A program made the translations under genes and the position numbers. The notes under the pieces were generated by a model, which had not been told where the DNA came from, did not search any database, and worked only from the letters and a program-made list of their open reading frames with translations. A stretch of DNA of 64,000 bases, taken from Pseudomonas helmanticensis. Lineage in GTDB: Bacteria; Pseudomonadota; Gammaproteobacteria; Pseudomonadales; Pseudomonadaceae. Numbering within the stretch: the stretch's first letter is position 1; each line of letters begins with the position of its first letter. The DNA lies in assembly GCF_900182985.1 (NCBI RefSeq), contig NZ_FXUY01000001.1, positions 868,001-932,000 on the forward strand, written 5' to 3'. Of this stretch, positions 8,585 to 15,265 are shown piece after piece.

Positions 8585-8615
8585 GCCTCCGGCGGCGCCA
8601 ATCGCCGCCGGAGGC
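8585..8615 (-). promoter_or_regulatory. Strong GC hairpin between pilin and chaperone genes
   Basis: Thirteen paired bases (GCCTCCGGCGGCG with CGCCGCCGGAGGC) surround a 5-nt loop, 10 bp after the pilin stop. No immediate U-tract follows on the minus strand. In chaperone-usher operons such a hairpin commonly stabilises the abundant pilin message and partly blocks read-through. That role is inferred here from position. Confidence 0.6.
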
Positions 8616-8624
8616 TGACCGGAC

Positions 8625-9173
8625 TTATTGGTAGTCGACGGTAAACGCGGCTTTGGCGTTGGCCGGACCGGAAGTGGCGGCGCCGGTGGCGACGTAGTTG
8701 GCGGTGAAGCGCAGCGGCTGGGTCAGGTCCAGATAAGGCGAGGATTCCAGGCCCAGTTGCACGTCTTTACCGGACGCATCCTTGATCTGCACGGCGACGT
8801 TGGTGGCCACGCCGGCTTCCGGCAGCAGGCCGATCCACTGGCCGCTGGAACCGGCGTTGCCGCTCAGCGAAAGGAACTTGACCACGGCTTTCTTGCCGGT
8901 GACGTTGCAGCCCGGTGCGGTGGTGTCGATGGTCAGGGTGAACGCGCCGCCACCCGCCACTGCGCCGGCCGTGGCGAGGGAGGTGGCCGGCACACTGCCG
9001 AGGCCGACGTCGCCGGCACCGGCCGAACCGTTGAGGTCGGACACCACGACCGGGCAGGTGTTGTCGGTCACGCTGCCGACAAAGTTGATTTCACCGTCGG
9101 CGGCCATTGCGGCTTGCGAAGCAGCTGCCAGAACCAGGGCCAGGGACAAACCTTTGAGCGCAAAATTTTTCAT
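8625..9173 (-). CDS. Major fimbrial subunit (type 1 pilin-like)
   Basis: This is a 182-residue secreted pilin. The signal peptide MKNFALKGLSLALVLAAASQ ends at AMA-ADGEINF. The mature part starts with the FVGSVTDNTCPV pattern of the donor strand and first Cys; the second Cys is in APGCNVTGKKAVVKF. The C-terminus FTVDYQ has the penultimate aromatic typical of chaperone recognition. The longer frame to 9275 is upstream leader; ATG 9173 has TGGAAG at 6 bp. The gene has its own promoter/operator (9274-9337) and is followed by the 8585-8615 hairpin, so it is probably expressed above the assembly genes. Confidence 0.92.
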   Translation of the reverse strand: MKNFALKGLSLALVLAAASQAAMAADGEINFVGSVTDNTCPVVVSDLNGSAGAGDVGLGSVPATSLATAGAVAGGGAFTLTIDTTAPGCNVTGKKAVVKFLSLSGNAGSSGQWIGLLPEAGVATNVAVQIKDASGKDVQLGLESSPYLDLTQPLRFTANYVATGAATSGPANAKAAFTVDYQ

Positions 9174-9273
9174 GATCACTTCCAGATATTGAGTAAATGT
9201 CCTTGAGCCCGAAGGCCCTGAGACGGATCGACGTCGCCATCCCGTCTGGGGCAGAGCGTGGCGTCTGAGGCTC

Positions 9274-9337
9274 ATTATCGGGATGCCGATCAGGGCGCTA
9301 TGTAGGGAAAATCCCTTTGCTTGTAGGAAAATTCCCA
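9274..9337 (-). promoter_or_regulatory. Pilin promoter with two palindromic operator sites
   Basis: On the minus strand ATCCCGATAAT supplies a -10 (GATAAT at 9279-9274), about 100 bp before the pilin ATG, with no good -35. Just upstream lie TAGGGAAAATCCCT (9303-9316) and TAGGAAAATTCCCA (9324-9337), whose centres are exactly 21 bp apart (two helical turns). This is the arrangement of an activator-dependent promoter. The TAGGAAnnTTCC palindrome resembles RcsB/LuxR-type response regulator boxes. The same module precedes the adhesin gene. Confidence 0.6.
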
Positions 9338-9365
9338 GCGCTTGCTTCCGCTAAATCAGCACCGC

Positions 9366-9420
9366 CATAAAAAACGCTCCCCTTTGGCACCGCGCGGAAT
9401 CGGCGATGGCAAAGGGGAGC
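9366..9420 (-). terminator. Intrinsic terminator of the adhesin gene
   Basis: Read on the minus strand, GCTCCCCTTTG and CAAAGGGGAGC form an 11-bp stem around a 23-nt loop, followed by GTTTTTTATG. It lies 36 bp after the adhesin stop, separating the adhesin transcript from the pilin-chaperone-usher unit. Confidence 0.8.
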
Positions 9421-9455
9421 GTGGGAAACTGAAACGGTTTTTTTGGCAGCGGGGC

Positions 9456-10517
9456 TCAGCGATAAGTCACGGTGAAACTCGCGTGGCCATTGGCGGTGCC
9501 GGGTTGCGGCGTCTGGCCATCGCCGGTCTGGATATAACGGGCCTTTAGCGGCACTGAAGTCACGCCGTTGACGATGCGATTCAGGCGCACGGGCTGACCC
9601 AGATTCATCGGCGTGCCGTTGTCCTGCAACACCTGGATCGCCACGCCTTGAGCGGTCGAATCGCTCGACAGGCTCAAGACACCGTTGGCCGCGTCGAGGA
9701 TGGTCGACGTCTTGTCGGCATCGATCTGAATATTGGCGAAGTTGCCGTTGAAGTAGCCGTTGGTGTTCGACGGGTAGTTGTTGCCGGCGATGCACGCGTT
9801 GAGGGTAATGGCGAACGGCTGGGCCTGCGTGGTGGAGTTTTTGCCGTTGAATACGCGTTTTTCCCAGGTGCCCATCGGCACGTTGATTTGATTGCCCGGT
9901 GCGGCCGGCAAAGAGCAACCGGCCAGGGTTACGGTCGCGGTGAAGGTCAGGTCGAACATTGGACCCATGTCCGAAGTGCCAGTGGCGACCAGTTGATTGA
10001 TGGTATGGGTGCCGGGCGCGATTTCACCGGTCTTGATTAGCGCGTAACGCATCATCGCCTGGTTCATGTTCGCCTGGCTGGCGGCGGTGCGATTCATGTT
10101 GAAGGGAATGAAGCGGTTGGGATTACCCGGCGGCGGAATCCATGCGGCAGCAAAACCAGTCATATAGATGGCCAGGCCGATGCCGGGCACATTGGTCTGC
10201 AGCAAGGCATTGGCCGGCACATCCAGCACGTCCACCGGAATGTTTACCGCCACTGGACCGATCAGTGTCGTGTTGTAGGTGGCCGTGCCATAACAAAGCA
10301 AGGTGTCACCGAAATTCAGCTGTCGCATGGTGCCGTTGGCGTTCAACGTGGTGCCGATCGGTACGTCTCTCGGTGCGAACACCGCACCACCGGTGAGCGT
10401 CAACTGCTTGACCGTATTGTTGCCCGTCGCCCAGGTGCAAGCCGCCATCGCCGGCGCCGCCATCAGCATCAACGCCGACGCGCCAAGCCCGCCCAGCATC
10501 CGTGATCCGATCTTCAT
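9456..10517 (-). CDS. Two-domain fimbrial adhesin/tip protein
   Basis: This is a 353-residue secreted protein. The signal peptide MKIGSRMLGGLGASALMLMA is cleaved after AMA, leaving ACTWATGNN. The N-terminal about 180 residues would be the receptor-binding domain. The C-terminal part, from about TFTATVTLAGCSLPAAPGNQ, is a pilin domain with two Cys and ends HASFTVTYR, the donor-strand/chaperone signature. This is the FimH-like layout. ATG 10517 has GGGAGGG at 9 bp; the frame beyond it is not coding. It is unusual in being the first gene of the locus with its own terminator and promoter rather than the last gene of the operon. The ligand is unknown. Confidence 0.85.
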   Translation of the reverse strand: MKIGSRMLGGLGASALMLMAAPAMAACTWATGNNTVKQLTLTGGAVFAPRDVPIGTTLNANGTMRQLNFGDTLLCYGTATYNTTLIGPVAVNIPVDVLDVPANALLQTNVPGIGLAIYMTGFAAAWIPPPGNPNRFIPFNMNRTAASQANMNQAMMRYALIKTGEIAPGTHTINQLVATGTSDMGPMFDLTFTATVTLAGCSLPAAPGNQINVPMGTWEKRVFNGKNSTTQAQPFAITLNACIAGNNYPSNTNGYFNGNFANIQIDADKTSTILDAANGVLSLSSDSTAQGVAIQVLQDNGTPMNLGQPVRLNRIVNGVTSVPLKARYIQTGDGQTPQPGTANGHASFTVTYR

Positions 10518-10549
10518 TGCATGTGCCCTCCCGAAAAGAAAACGGCCAT

Positions 10550-10912
10550 TCAATGCAGGCTGACTGCATCTGGACGTTGTTGGCGTCGGCCAACGAAGGG
10601 CTGAATTATCAGGATCACAAGGGTCGCATCGAATAGCCGGCTTCCCGCTGGCTTGTAGGAAATTTCCCAGAGGTTTCGGCAGCAGCGAGATTCAAGGCCA
10701 ATCCGAGTCGTGATACCCGGAAGCAGGCTGCGATCCTTGATACCCATCATTCGCGGCCAAGGCCGGAACAGCGGTTGCCATGCATGAGCGGACAGCTCAC
10801 AGTTCTGAATGACAAAGCGCTCGGGTTTGCCGTCTCTCATGACACCGTCAAACAGCGCGAGCACGATGGCGCACGCCTGATCTGCGGTCAGTTTGGCGTT
10901 GCGCTCACTCAT
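10550..10912 (-). CDS. Hypothetical protein after SseB, possibly 3'-truncated
   Basis: It begins MSERNAKLTADQACAIVLAL two bases after the sseB stop codon, which suggests co-translation. Codon use is Pseudomonas-like for roughly the first 80 codons. The last third overlaps the adhesin operator and -10 region and encodes a non-descript C-terminus, so the real gene may have lost its 3' end. No family is recognised. It could also be a chance extension of a short decayed gene. Confidence 0.4.
   Translation of the reverse strand: MSERNAKLTADQACAIVLALFDGVMRDGKPERFVIQNCELSAHAWQPLFRPWPRMMGIKDRSLLPGITTRIGLESRCCRNLWEISYKPAGSRLFDATLVILIIQPFVGRRQQRPDAVSLH
10605..10669 (-). promoter_or_regulatory. Adhesin promoter, twin of the pilin promoter
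   Basis: ATCCTGATAAT on the minus strand gives the -10 (10610-10605). TAGGAAATTTCCCA lies at 10656-10669 and is nearly identical, with flanks GCTTG and AG, to the distal pilin operator. A degenerate site beginning TAG and containing TTCCC sits at 10634-10647, where the proximal site is expected. Distance to the start codon matches the pilin promoter within 10 bp. Confidence 0.55.
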
Positions 10913-10914
10913 GC

Positions 10915-11709
10915 TTAGCCAAAACCAAACAATGAACGCAGCCAGCCTGCCGACTTCCGCTCATAGAAGGCCACGGTTTGTTTGAGGAAGTAATCGCTCA
11001 GGCCGGTTTCACCTTCGCTGACGCGGTACAGATCAACAGGCTCGCCATCCGGCGCGGTGTCCCCGGCGACGTTACCGGCTTCGCGCATGACCAATTCAAT
11101 GTCGCCGTCCGCTTCGATACCGATGATCAGGTGAGGCTTTTGATCCGTCGAGGCATCGTGCATCAAGGCCAGAAACGCACGTTTTACGTTGCGATGTTTG
11201 GCGAGCAGTTGCGTGAGCGAGTTGATCATCTGCGTCGGGTATTGCGAAGGCTGGCCGAGCAGCACTTGCGTGTCTTTTTCGACGGTGCGTTGTGTCGGCT
11301 TTTGGCCGATCGCATCGGAGAGCAGGTTGCGCACTTCTTCCGGGTAAAACTCTTTGCCATACGGCGACTTTGGGTTGAGGAACAGTTGCGCGCCCAAGGT
11401 GATTTCAAACAGCGCTTTGGCCGGGATTTCGATGTAGGACTCTTCGCTGTCGATGGACTTTTGCAGGGTTTGCAGTGAAGAGAAAAACGGGATGACCGGG
11501 GACCCGTCGGGTTTTTGCCAATGGGCGATGCTGATGTTGCTGCCCGCCTCAAGGTGGGCCGGGCCTTCGCCGGTGCCAGTGGTGCCGAGCACGTAGATGG
11601 TCGAGCTCAGCAGGGCTTTGAAAAACTCGGGTCGGTGCGCGGGCTCGTCTGCCGCCAGGCGCAGTGAGTGTTCGAGGGCGTTTTCTTCCTGGGTATTGGT
11701 GATGTCCAT
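10915..11709 (-). CDS. sseB: SseB family protein (enhanced serine sensitivity)
   Basis: This is a 264-residue cytosolic protein with both SseB halves. The N-terminal part contains EFFKALLSSTIYVLG, then IPFFSSLQTLQKSID and KALFEITLGAQLFLNP. The C-terminal SseB_C part runs from about residue 150 (LAKHRNVKRAFLALMHD...IGIEADGD). The biochemical role is unknown; E. coli SseB was named for serine sensitivity when overexpressed. The start is taken at ATG 11709 with GGA at 7 bp; ATG 11721, four codons earlier, has no ribosome site. A small unknown gene follows two bases downstream. Confidence 0.8.
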   Translation of the reverse strand: MDITNTQEENALEHSLRLAADEPAHRPEFFKALLSSTIYVLGTTGTGEGPAHLEAGSNISIAHWQKPDGSPVIPFFSSLQTLQKSIDSEESYIEIPAKALFEITLGAQLFLNPKSPYGKEFYPEEVRNLLSDAIGQKPTQRTVEKDTQVLLGQPSQYPTQMINSLTQLLAKHRNVKRAFLALMHDASTDQKPHLIIGIEADGDIELVMREAGNVAGDTAPDGEPVDLYRVSEGETGLSDYFLKQTVAFYERKSAGWLRSLFGFG

Positions 11710-11881
11710 CGATCGTTCCATAAAAACAGACAGTAAGTGAATGGCGCAGAGCAGGTCAGTCGCTGCTGCACCCTAGCAGAATCCAGCGCTTGCCTTGAGC
11801 GTGTACGTCGGGAACGGCAGTCGAATAAAGCGCAAACGGGTTAAACCTTGGAACCGGGATTGTTTTTGATTGGCGGCAGGG

Positions 11882-12442
11882 TCAAGTGGCAAGCGAAACA
11901 AGCGTGTCGAGGATGTTGATGGGCACGTAGAGCAGAGTAATGGTCGCATAGGCTTTGCGCGAGCGCGCCACAAATGCGCAGATCGGCAAGGCAATCATGA
12001 TCACGTCGAGCAGGCCCCACAGTGCGAGCGGGTTGGCCTGGAACAGCGTGACATTGACGATCAACCCGAGGCACAGGTAGGTCGACAGCGACAGCAAGGC
12101 GTAACGGCCATCCTGTTCGAAGTAGACACGCAAACCGTGCTGTTCGTCCTCGCTGCGGCTGGGCAGCAACAGGGCGGCTGTGACGAACAGCGAGAGCGTC
12201 AGCATCACCAGCAGTAGAAATTCAACGAAGCTGAAGGTTTGTTTGACCGACGACAATGCATTGACCGCCCACCAAAATTCCAACTGTGTGGTGAACAATA
12301 TCACTGCCCAAACCAGCGCAACCCAATCCGGCGCCGCCAAACGGCGGATACGGAATACCGTTAATACACCGAGCAGCAGACGAGTGACGGAGAGCCCGAG
12401 GATCATCGAGAGAACGGTGGCGACGATTGGGAAGTTGTTCAT
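11882..12442 (-). CDS. Hypothetical inner-membrane protein
   Basis: This is a 186-residue protein with about five or six hydrophobic helices: residues 5-25, 40-60, 73-93, 113-133, 140-158 and 165-182. No catalytic or transport motif was recognised. Basic residues in RIRRLAAPD and ARSRKAYAT suggest cytoplasmic loops. It stands alone on the minus strand, with 172 bp between its stop and the sseB start. Function is unknown. Confidence 0.65.
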   Translation of the reverse strand: MNNFPIVATVLSMILGLSVTRLLLGVLTVFRIRRLAAPDWVALVWAVILFTTQLEFWWAVNALSSVKQTFSFVEFLLLVMLTLSLFVTAALLLPSRSEDEQHGLRVYFEQDGRYALLSLSTYLCLGLIVNVTLFQANPLALWGLLDVIMIALPICAFVARSRKAYATITLLYVPINILDTLVSLAT

Positions 12443-12569
12443 CCGGCCTTCCGTGAACGCTGAAAGGGTGCCTTGGGCAGACTAGGTGGGGCCGGGAGGG
12501 CCGTCAAACACGACGGTGCGGTTGGGTTGGCAGAATACGGCCGCAAATCCTGCTGCGCTGAGGTAACGG

Positions 12570-12617
12570 TTGGCTGGAGCTAATGGGGAGTCGAGTTATG
12601 TTGAGGTGGTTGCGTAG
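12570..12617 (+). pseudogene. 3' fragment of a paralogue of the gene at 13268
   Basis: In frame it encodes LAGANGESSYVEVVA and a stop, matching the end of the intact gene (LSGASGGGESSYVEVVA). The 31 bases 12585-12615 match 13601-13631 at 30 positions. The frame is closed by a TAA just upstream. This is the tail of a duplicated copy. Confidence 0.6.
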
Positions 12618-12715
12618 CGCTCAAGGTTTTGCTCAGCATTGAACGCGTTTTGAGGTTCAATCCTTCGAAAGCGCTTGATGAAAAAGGCGCCATCGACCAA
12701 TACCGCTGTGGGCAT
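12618..12715 (-). pseudogene. 5' fragment of a NYN-domain ribonuclease-like gene
   Basis: The minus strand starts MPTAVLVDGAFFIKRFRRIE with AGGAAG six bases before the ATG. It has the first beta-strand and Asp of a NYN (LabA-like, PIN-related) domain (VLVDGAFF). After about 33 codons the sequence runs into the 3' fragment of the neighbouring gene family and terminates. The rest of the nuclease is missing. The start and ribosome site are intact, so this is a truncated gene, not a chance frame. Confidence 0.55.
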
Positions 12716-13267
12716 GTTTTCTTCCTGATAACAAAACGCCCAAGGGTTAGGCGCGTCCTGGATGGGTAGGACGGCGTACTGCCTTGGGCGGGATGGGAGC
12801 AGATTAGGTGCGGTCGATAGAGGCGTCAACCACTCCTTTTCAGTTTGATCAAGCTTTGTATAGGACCTTGCTTGCCCAACGCTTTCGCTGATGGGCAGTG
12901 ACGGGGAAACGATAAAACTGAAAGGGAAAGCAGGCAAGCCAGCCAAGTCTGTAAGATTTGTAGGCAAAAGCGCGCTGTGTTGTAGCCTTGATGCGGCGGT
13001 ACCAAGGTGTCCGCTTCGAGTTTGCATGCTCGCCCGTTTCAGGTAGCAGGCATCGCCATCGTTTTCATGGGCGATGGTGGTGTTGGTGGGCGTCAGGTTT
13101 GTGATTGCTGGCCCGCGCGCAGGCATGGTTTCAAGTCCGGAATGTGCGAGGCCGGGCGACCTGCAGTGGCGGGGCGCTGACGAACTCGAATTGGCCGCTG
13201 CCGCAAACCGATCGGGTAGGATGCTCGCATACTGGAATAAGCCCTCTCGACCAAGGACGCGACTTTT
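12716..13267. other. Intergenic region without a supported gene
   Basis: About 550 bp. It would contain the promoters of the NYN fragment and of the gene at 13268. A 350-codon minus-strand frame crosses it, but apart from the NYN start it has no protein-like composition. No repeat, tRNA or strong hairpin was found. Confidence 0.5.
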
Positions 13268-13633
13268 ATGGAAACCCTCTTTTCTCAAGTCAGCGAGCGT
13301 TTGCACGATCGTCGATTCGCGGTAGCGGATAACACGCAGGGCCTGTCGGGTAGCGGCACAGTGTTTCATTACTGTGTTGAAGGTTTGGGGATTTCGAGCA
13401 GTTATCAGGGTGGTCGGATTCGCGTGGGTCATCAGGTGGGACGTGTGACGGGGCCGGACACGATTGAGCTGTTGTTTCATTGCCTGACGACTGAGGACGA
13501 GATTTTGTCTGGTTGGTCGCGTGGCGTTGTTGGTGTGGATGAGGCGGGGCGGACTACTTTGAGTTTTGTGTGGGGATGGTTGTCGGGGGCTAGCGGGGGC
13601 GGGGAGTCGAGTTATGTTGAGGTCGTTGCGTGA
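13268..13633 (+). CDS. Small beta-rich hypothetical protein ('N-acetylglutamate synthase'-annotated family)
   Basis: It has 121 residues with the pattern of a widespread small family: F.V.DNTQG.SGSGTVFHY, then SSSYQGGRIRVGHQVGRV and LSFVWGWLSG. Members are sometimes labelled N-acetylglutamate synthase in databases, but there is no acetyltransferase motif here and I would not infer that activity. AAGGACG stands 9 bp before the ATG. A duplicated tail of the same family lies 1 kb upstream. The next gene starts 18 bp downstream and may be co-transcribed. Confidence 0.65.
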   Translation: METLFSQVSERLHDRRFAVADNTQGLSGSGTVFHYCVEGLGISSSYQGGRIRVGHQVGRVTGPDTIELLFHCLTTEDEILSGWSRGVVGVDEAGRTTLSFVWGWLSGASGGGESSYVEVVA

Positions 13634-13651
13634 ACAGAAGAGAGGCATTTG

Positions 13652-13906
13652 ATGAGTAGATTGTCAGCACTGATCGCGCAAGCGAGTGCCGGACTTTCCG
13701 TGCAGCAAAGTATTTCGGATGAGAAATGGGTGGCCATTGCGCAGCAATGCGGGGACGAAGAAGTCGCTGAAATACGTGATCGAATTGACGCGCTGAAGGC
13801 TGAATTGCTGACCGTTGAGGATTGGGACGGCGATACTCAGGATGAGATTCATCTGGCGATTGCTCACTTCACCAGGATGCTGAAGCTTGCGTCTGATTCT
13901 GTCTAG
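13652..13906 (+). CDS. Hypothetical 84-residue protein
   Basis: This is a short acidic, probably helical protein (MSRLSALIAQASAGLSVQQS...). AGAGG stands 6 bp before ATG 13652; the in-frame TTG one codon earlier is not needed. It ends 8 bp before the REP that was split by the IS110 element. No family is recognised, but codon use and ribosome site support translation. Confidence 0.5.
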   Translation: MSRLSALIAQASAGLSVQQSISDEKWVAIAQQCGDEEVAEIRDRIDALKAELLTVEDWDGDTQDEIHLAIAHFTRMLKLASDSV

Positions 13907-13954
13907 CGGTTGGCTGGGCGGACGCCTTCGCTGGCAAGCCAGCTTGTATGCTGG

Positions 13955-14115
13955 GACTTGAAGGGAGGAGGAGGGACAAAGCCAGATTCTGACTGTTGAC
14001 GCAGTACAGATCCGTGGGAGATTTCGCCCCTCCTCCTTTCACCCAAGCGCCGATAAAGAATGCATCTGGCCAGGACCGACGATAGGAACAAGCCTGCGCC
14101 CCTGGGTGAGCCCCT
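13955..14115 (+). ncRNA. Putative bridge RNA of the IS110 element
   Basis: Two stem-enclosed loops lie in the left non-coding end. Loop 1 is closed by GGAGGAGGAGGG (13964-13975) with CCCCTCCTCC (14027-14036). It contains AAGCCAG (13979-13985), identical to the 7 bases left of the target core, and GTGGGAG (14014-14020), complementary to CTCCCAC on the right. Loop 2 is closed by CACCC (14040-14044) with GGGTG (14104-14108). It contains AAAGAAT (14055-14061), 6/7 identical to the right end of the element before the core, and ACAAG (14088-14092), complementary to CTTGT at the left end. Order and logic match the bridge RNA of IS621. The 5' and 3' ends are estimates. Confidence 0.8.
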
Positions 14116-14150
14116 TCAAGTGTTCAAAACCATATCTCGGGGGATGTTCA

Positions 14151-15098
14151 ATGGCAATGCCGGTTTCTGTCGTAAAGCCTATTGTGGGCGTGGATGTTGC
14201 CAAGAATGAACTGGTCATCTATCAGGCCGAGCTGGATCTGCTCGAGACTATTTCCAATGACAAGACAGCCATCAAAAAATGGCTGAAAGCCTTGCCTGCA
14301 CCTGTTGATTTGGCTATCGAATCGACCAACATCTATCACCTGGCGTTCGCCGATCTGGCCCATGAAGCCGGGTGCACGATTTACATGGTCGATGGCTACG
14401 CGTTGAGTCATTACCGAATAGGGGTGAAAGTTCGCGCCAAAACCGATGCGCTGGACGCCAAGCTGCTCGCTCGTTATCTAAAAAACGAATACGAAGAGCT
14501 TCATCCTTGGATCCCGCCATCGCCTTTATATCGCCGCCTTCTGAGCCTTTTCCGCCGTCGTGCAGCGCTGGTTCAGGCACGGGTTGGTCTGGTGCAAAGC
14601 TGGGCGAATGAACCGCTGCTCAAAAGCGCGTTTGCTGAGCAAGTGGCCTCAATGCAGAGGCTCGAAACATTGGTCGAGAAGATGATCAACGATCAATTAA
14701 AAGAGGCTGGGCTGCTCGCAGATCTGAAGCGCTGCACAAAAGTTGAAGGTATTGGTTTTTTGACCGGAGCCCGTTTGATCGCAACATTTCAGCGGGGCGA
14801 CTTCAAAAACGCGGATGCATTTATTGCGTTTTTGGGGATGGATTTGCGCGTGTCGCAGTCAGGACAAAAGGACGGTCGCCGGAGCCTGACCAAACGCGGA
14901 GACCCAGAGGCCCGGCGACTGCTCCATAACGCAGCCATGTCGGCCAGCCGTACACCGGCTTGGAAAAGCTTCTACGAGGAGCAAAGAAACCGTGGGTTCA
15001 GTACGACACAGGCGCTGGTGATATTGGCTCGCAAGCTTGCGCGAGTGGTATTCGCGCTGCTGAAGGGGCAAAGCGAATACCAGCCGAAGGGAGGTTGA
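14151..15098 (+). CDS. IS110-family transposase/bridge recombinase
   Basis: This is a 315-residue DEDD recombinase. The N-terminal RuvC-like domain shows VGVDVAKNEL (first Asp), LAIESTNIYH (Glu) and KTDALDAKLLARYL (Asp pair). The C-terminal Tnp domain (transposase_20) has VEGIGFLTGARLIATF and SQSGQKDGRRSLTKRGDPEARRLL, where the catalytic Ser of IS110 proteins is expected. ATG 14151 follows a GGGGGATG ribosome site; an ATG six bases later is possible, and the upstream frame lies in the RNA region. The protein would act with the RNA encoded just upstream. It appears intact, so the element may be active. Confidence 0.9.
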   Translation: MAMPVSVVKPIVGVDVAKNELVIYQAELDLLETISNDKTAIKKWLKALPAPVDLAIESTNIYHLAFADLAHEAGCTIYMVDGYALSHYRIGVKVRAKTDALDAKLLARYLKNEYEELHPWIPPSPLYRRLLSLFRRRAALVQARVGLVQSWANEPLLKSAFAEQVASMQRLETLVEKMINDQLKEAGLLADLKRCTKVEGIGFLTGARLIATFQRGDFKNADAFIAFLGMDLRVSQSGQKDGRRSLTKRGDPEARRLLHNAAMSASRTPAWKSFYEEQRNRGFSTTQALVILARKLARVVFALLKGQSEYQPKGG

Positions 15099-15114
15099 GG
15101 GCTTCCCCTCAACC
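15093..15114 (+). other. Hairpin at the right end of the IS110 element
   Basis: GGTTGAGG and CCTCAACC form a perfect stem that overlaps the transposase stop codon and lies 8 bp inside the element end. No U-tract follows, so it is probably an end structure rather than a terminator. Confidence 0.5.
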
Positions 15115-15172
15115 ATAGAATCTCCCACAGTGTCCGCTGCGTGCTTAAAGCCTGGGCAAAAACGCAAACCCC

Positions 15173-15265
15173 CTGTAGGAGTGAGCCTGCTCGCGATAGC
15201 GTCCGTCCAGCCAACCTCTTTTTTGACTGTCCCACCGCTATCGCGAGCAGGCTCACTCCTACAGG
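15173..15265. repeat. REP pair (GAGTGAGCCTGCTCGCGATAGC type)
   Basis: Two exact inverted arms, TGTAGGAGTGAGCCTGC... and its complement, flank an AT-rich loop. The right arm supplies the stop codon of the anti-sigma gene on the minus strand. Confidence 0.9.

Larger units (their letters stand above)
13945..15123 (+). mobile_element. IS110-family insertion sequence inserted in a REP at a CT core
   Basis: The left flank reads TTCGCTGGCAAGCCAG-CT (REP half, to 13944). The right flank resumes after a second CT (15122-15123) with CCCACAG, completing the common Pseudomonas REP GCCAGCTCCCACAG. Removing 13945-15123 restores that REP. The element is about 1.18 kb with a long 5' non-coding part and one transposase gene, and it has no terminal inverted repeats, all typical of IS110. 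Some IS110 elements (IS621, ISPpu9/10) are known to target REPs. Exact ends follow from the inferred CT core. Confidence 0.8.

Noticed and set aside
6901..8634. 577-codon plus-strand frame opposite usher and chaperone
   Set aside because: Antisense shadow of GC-rich genes with clear domains on the other strand.
12596..13648. 350-codon minus-strand open frame
   Set aside because: Composition is not protein-like and it overlaps the better-supported gene at 13268. Only its last about 33 codons before the fossil junction are real (NYN fragment).
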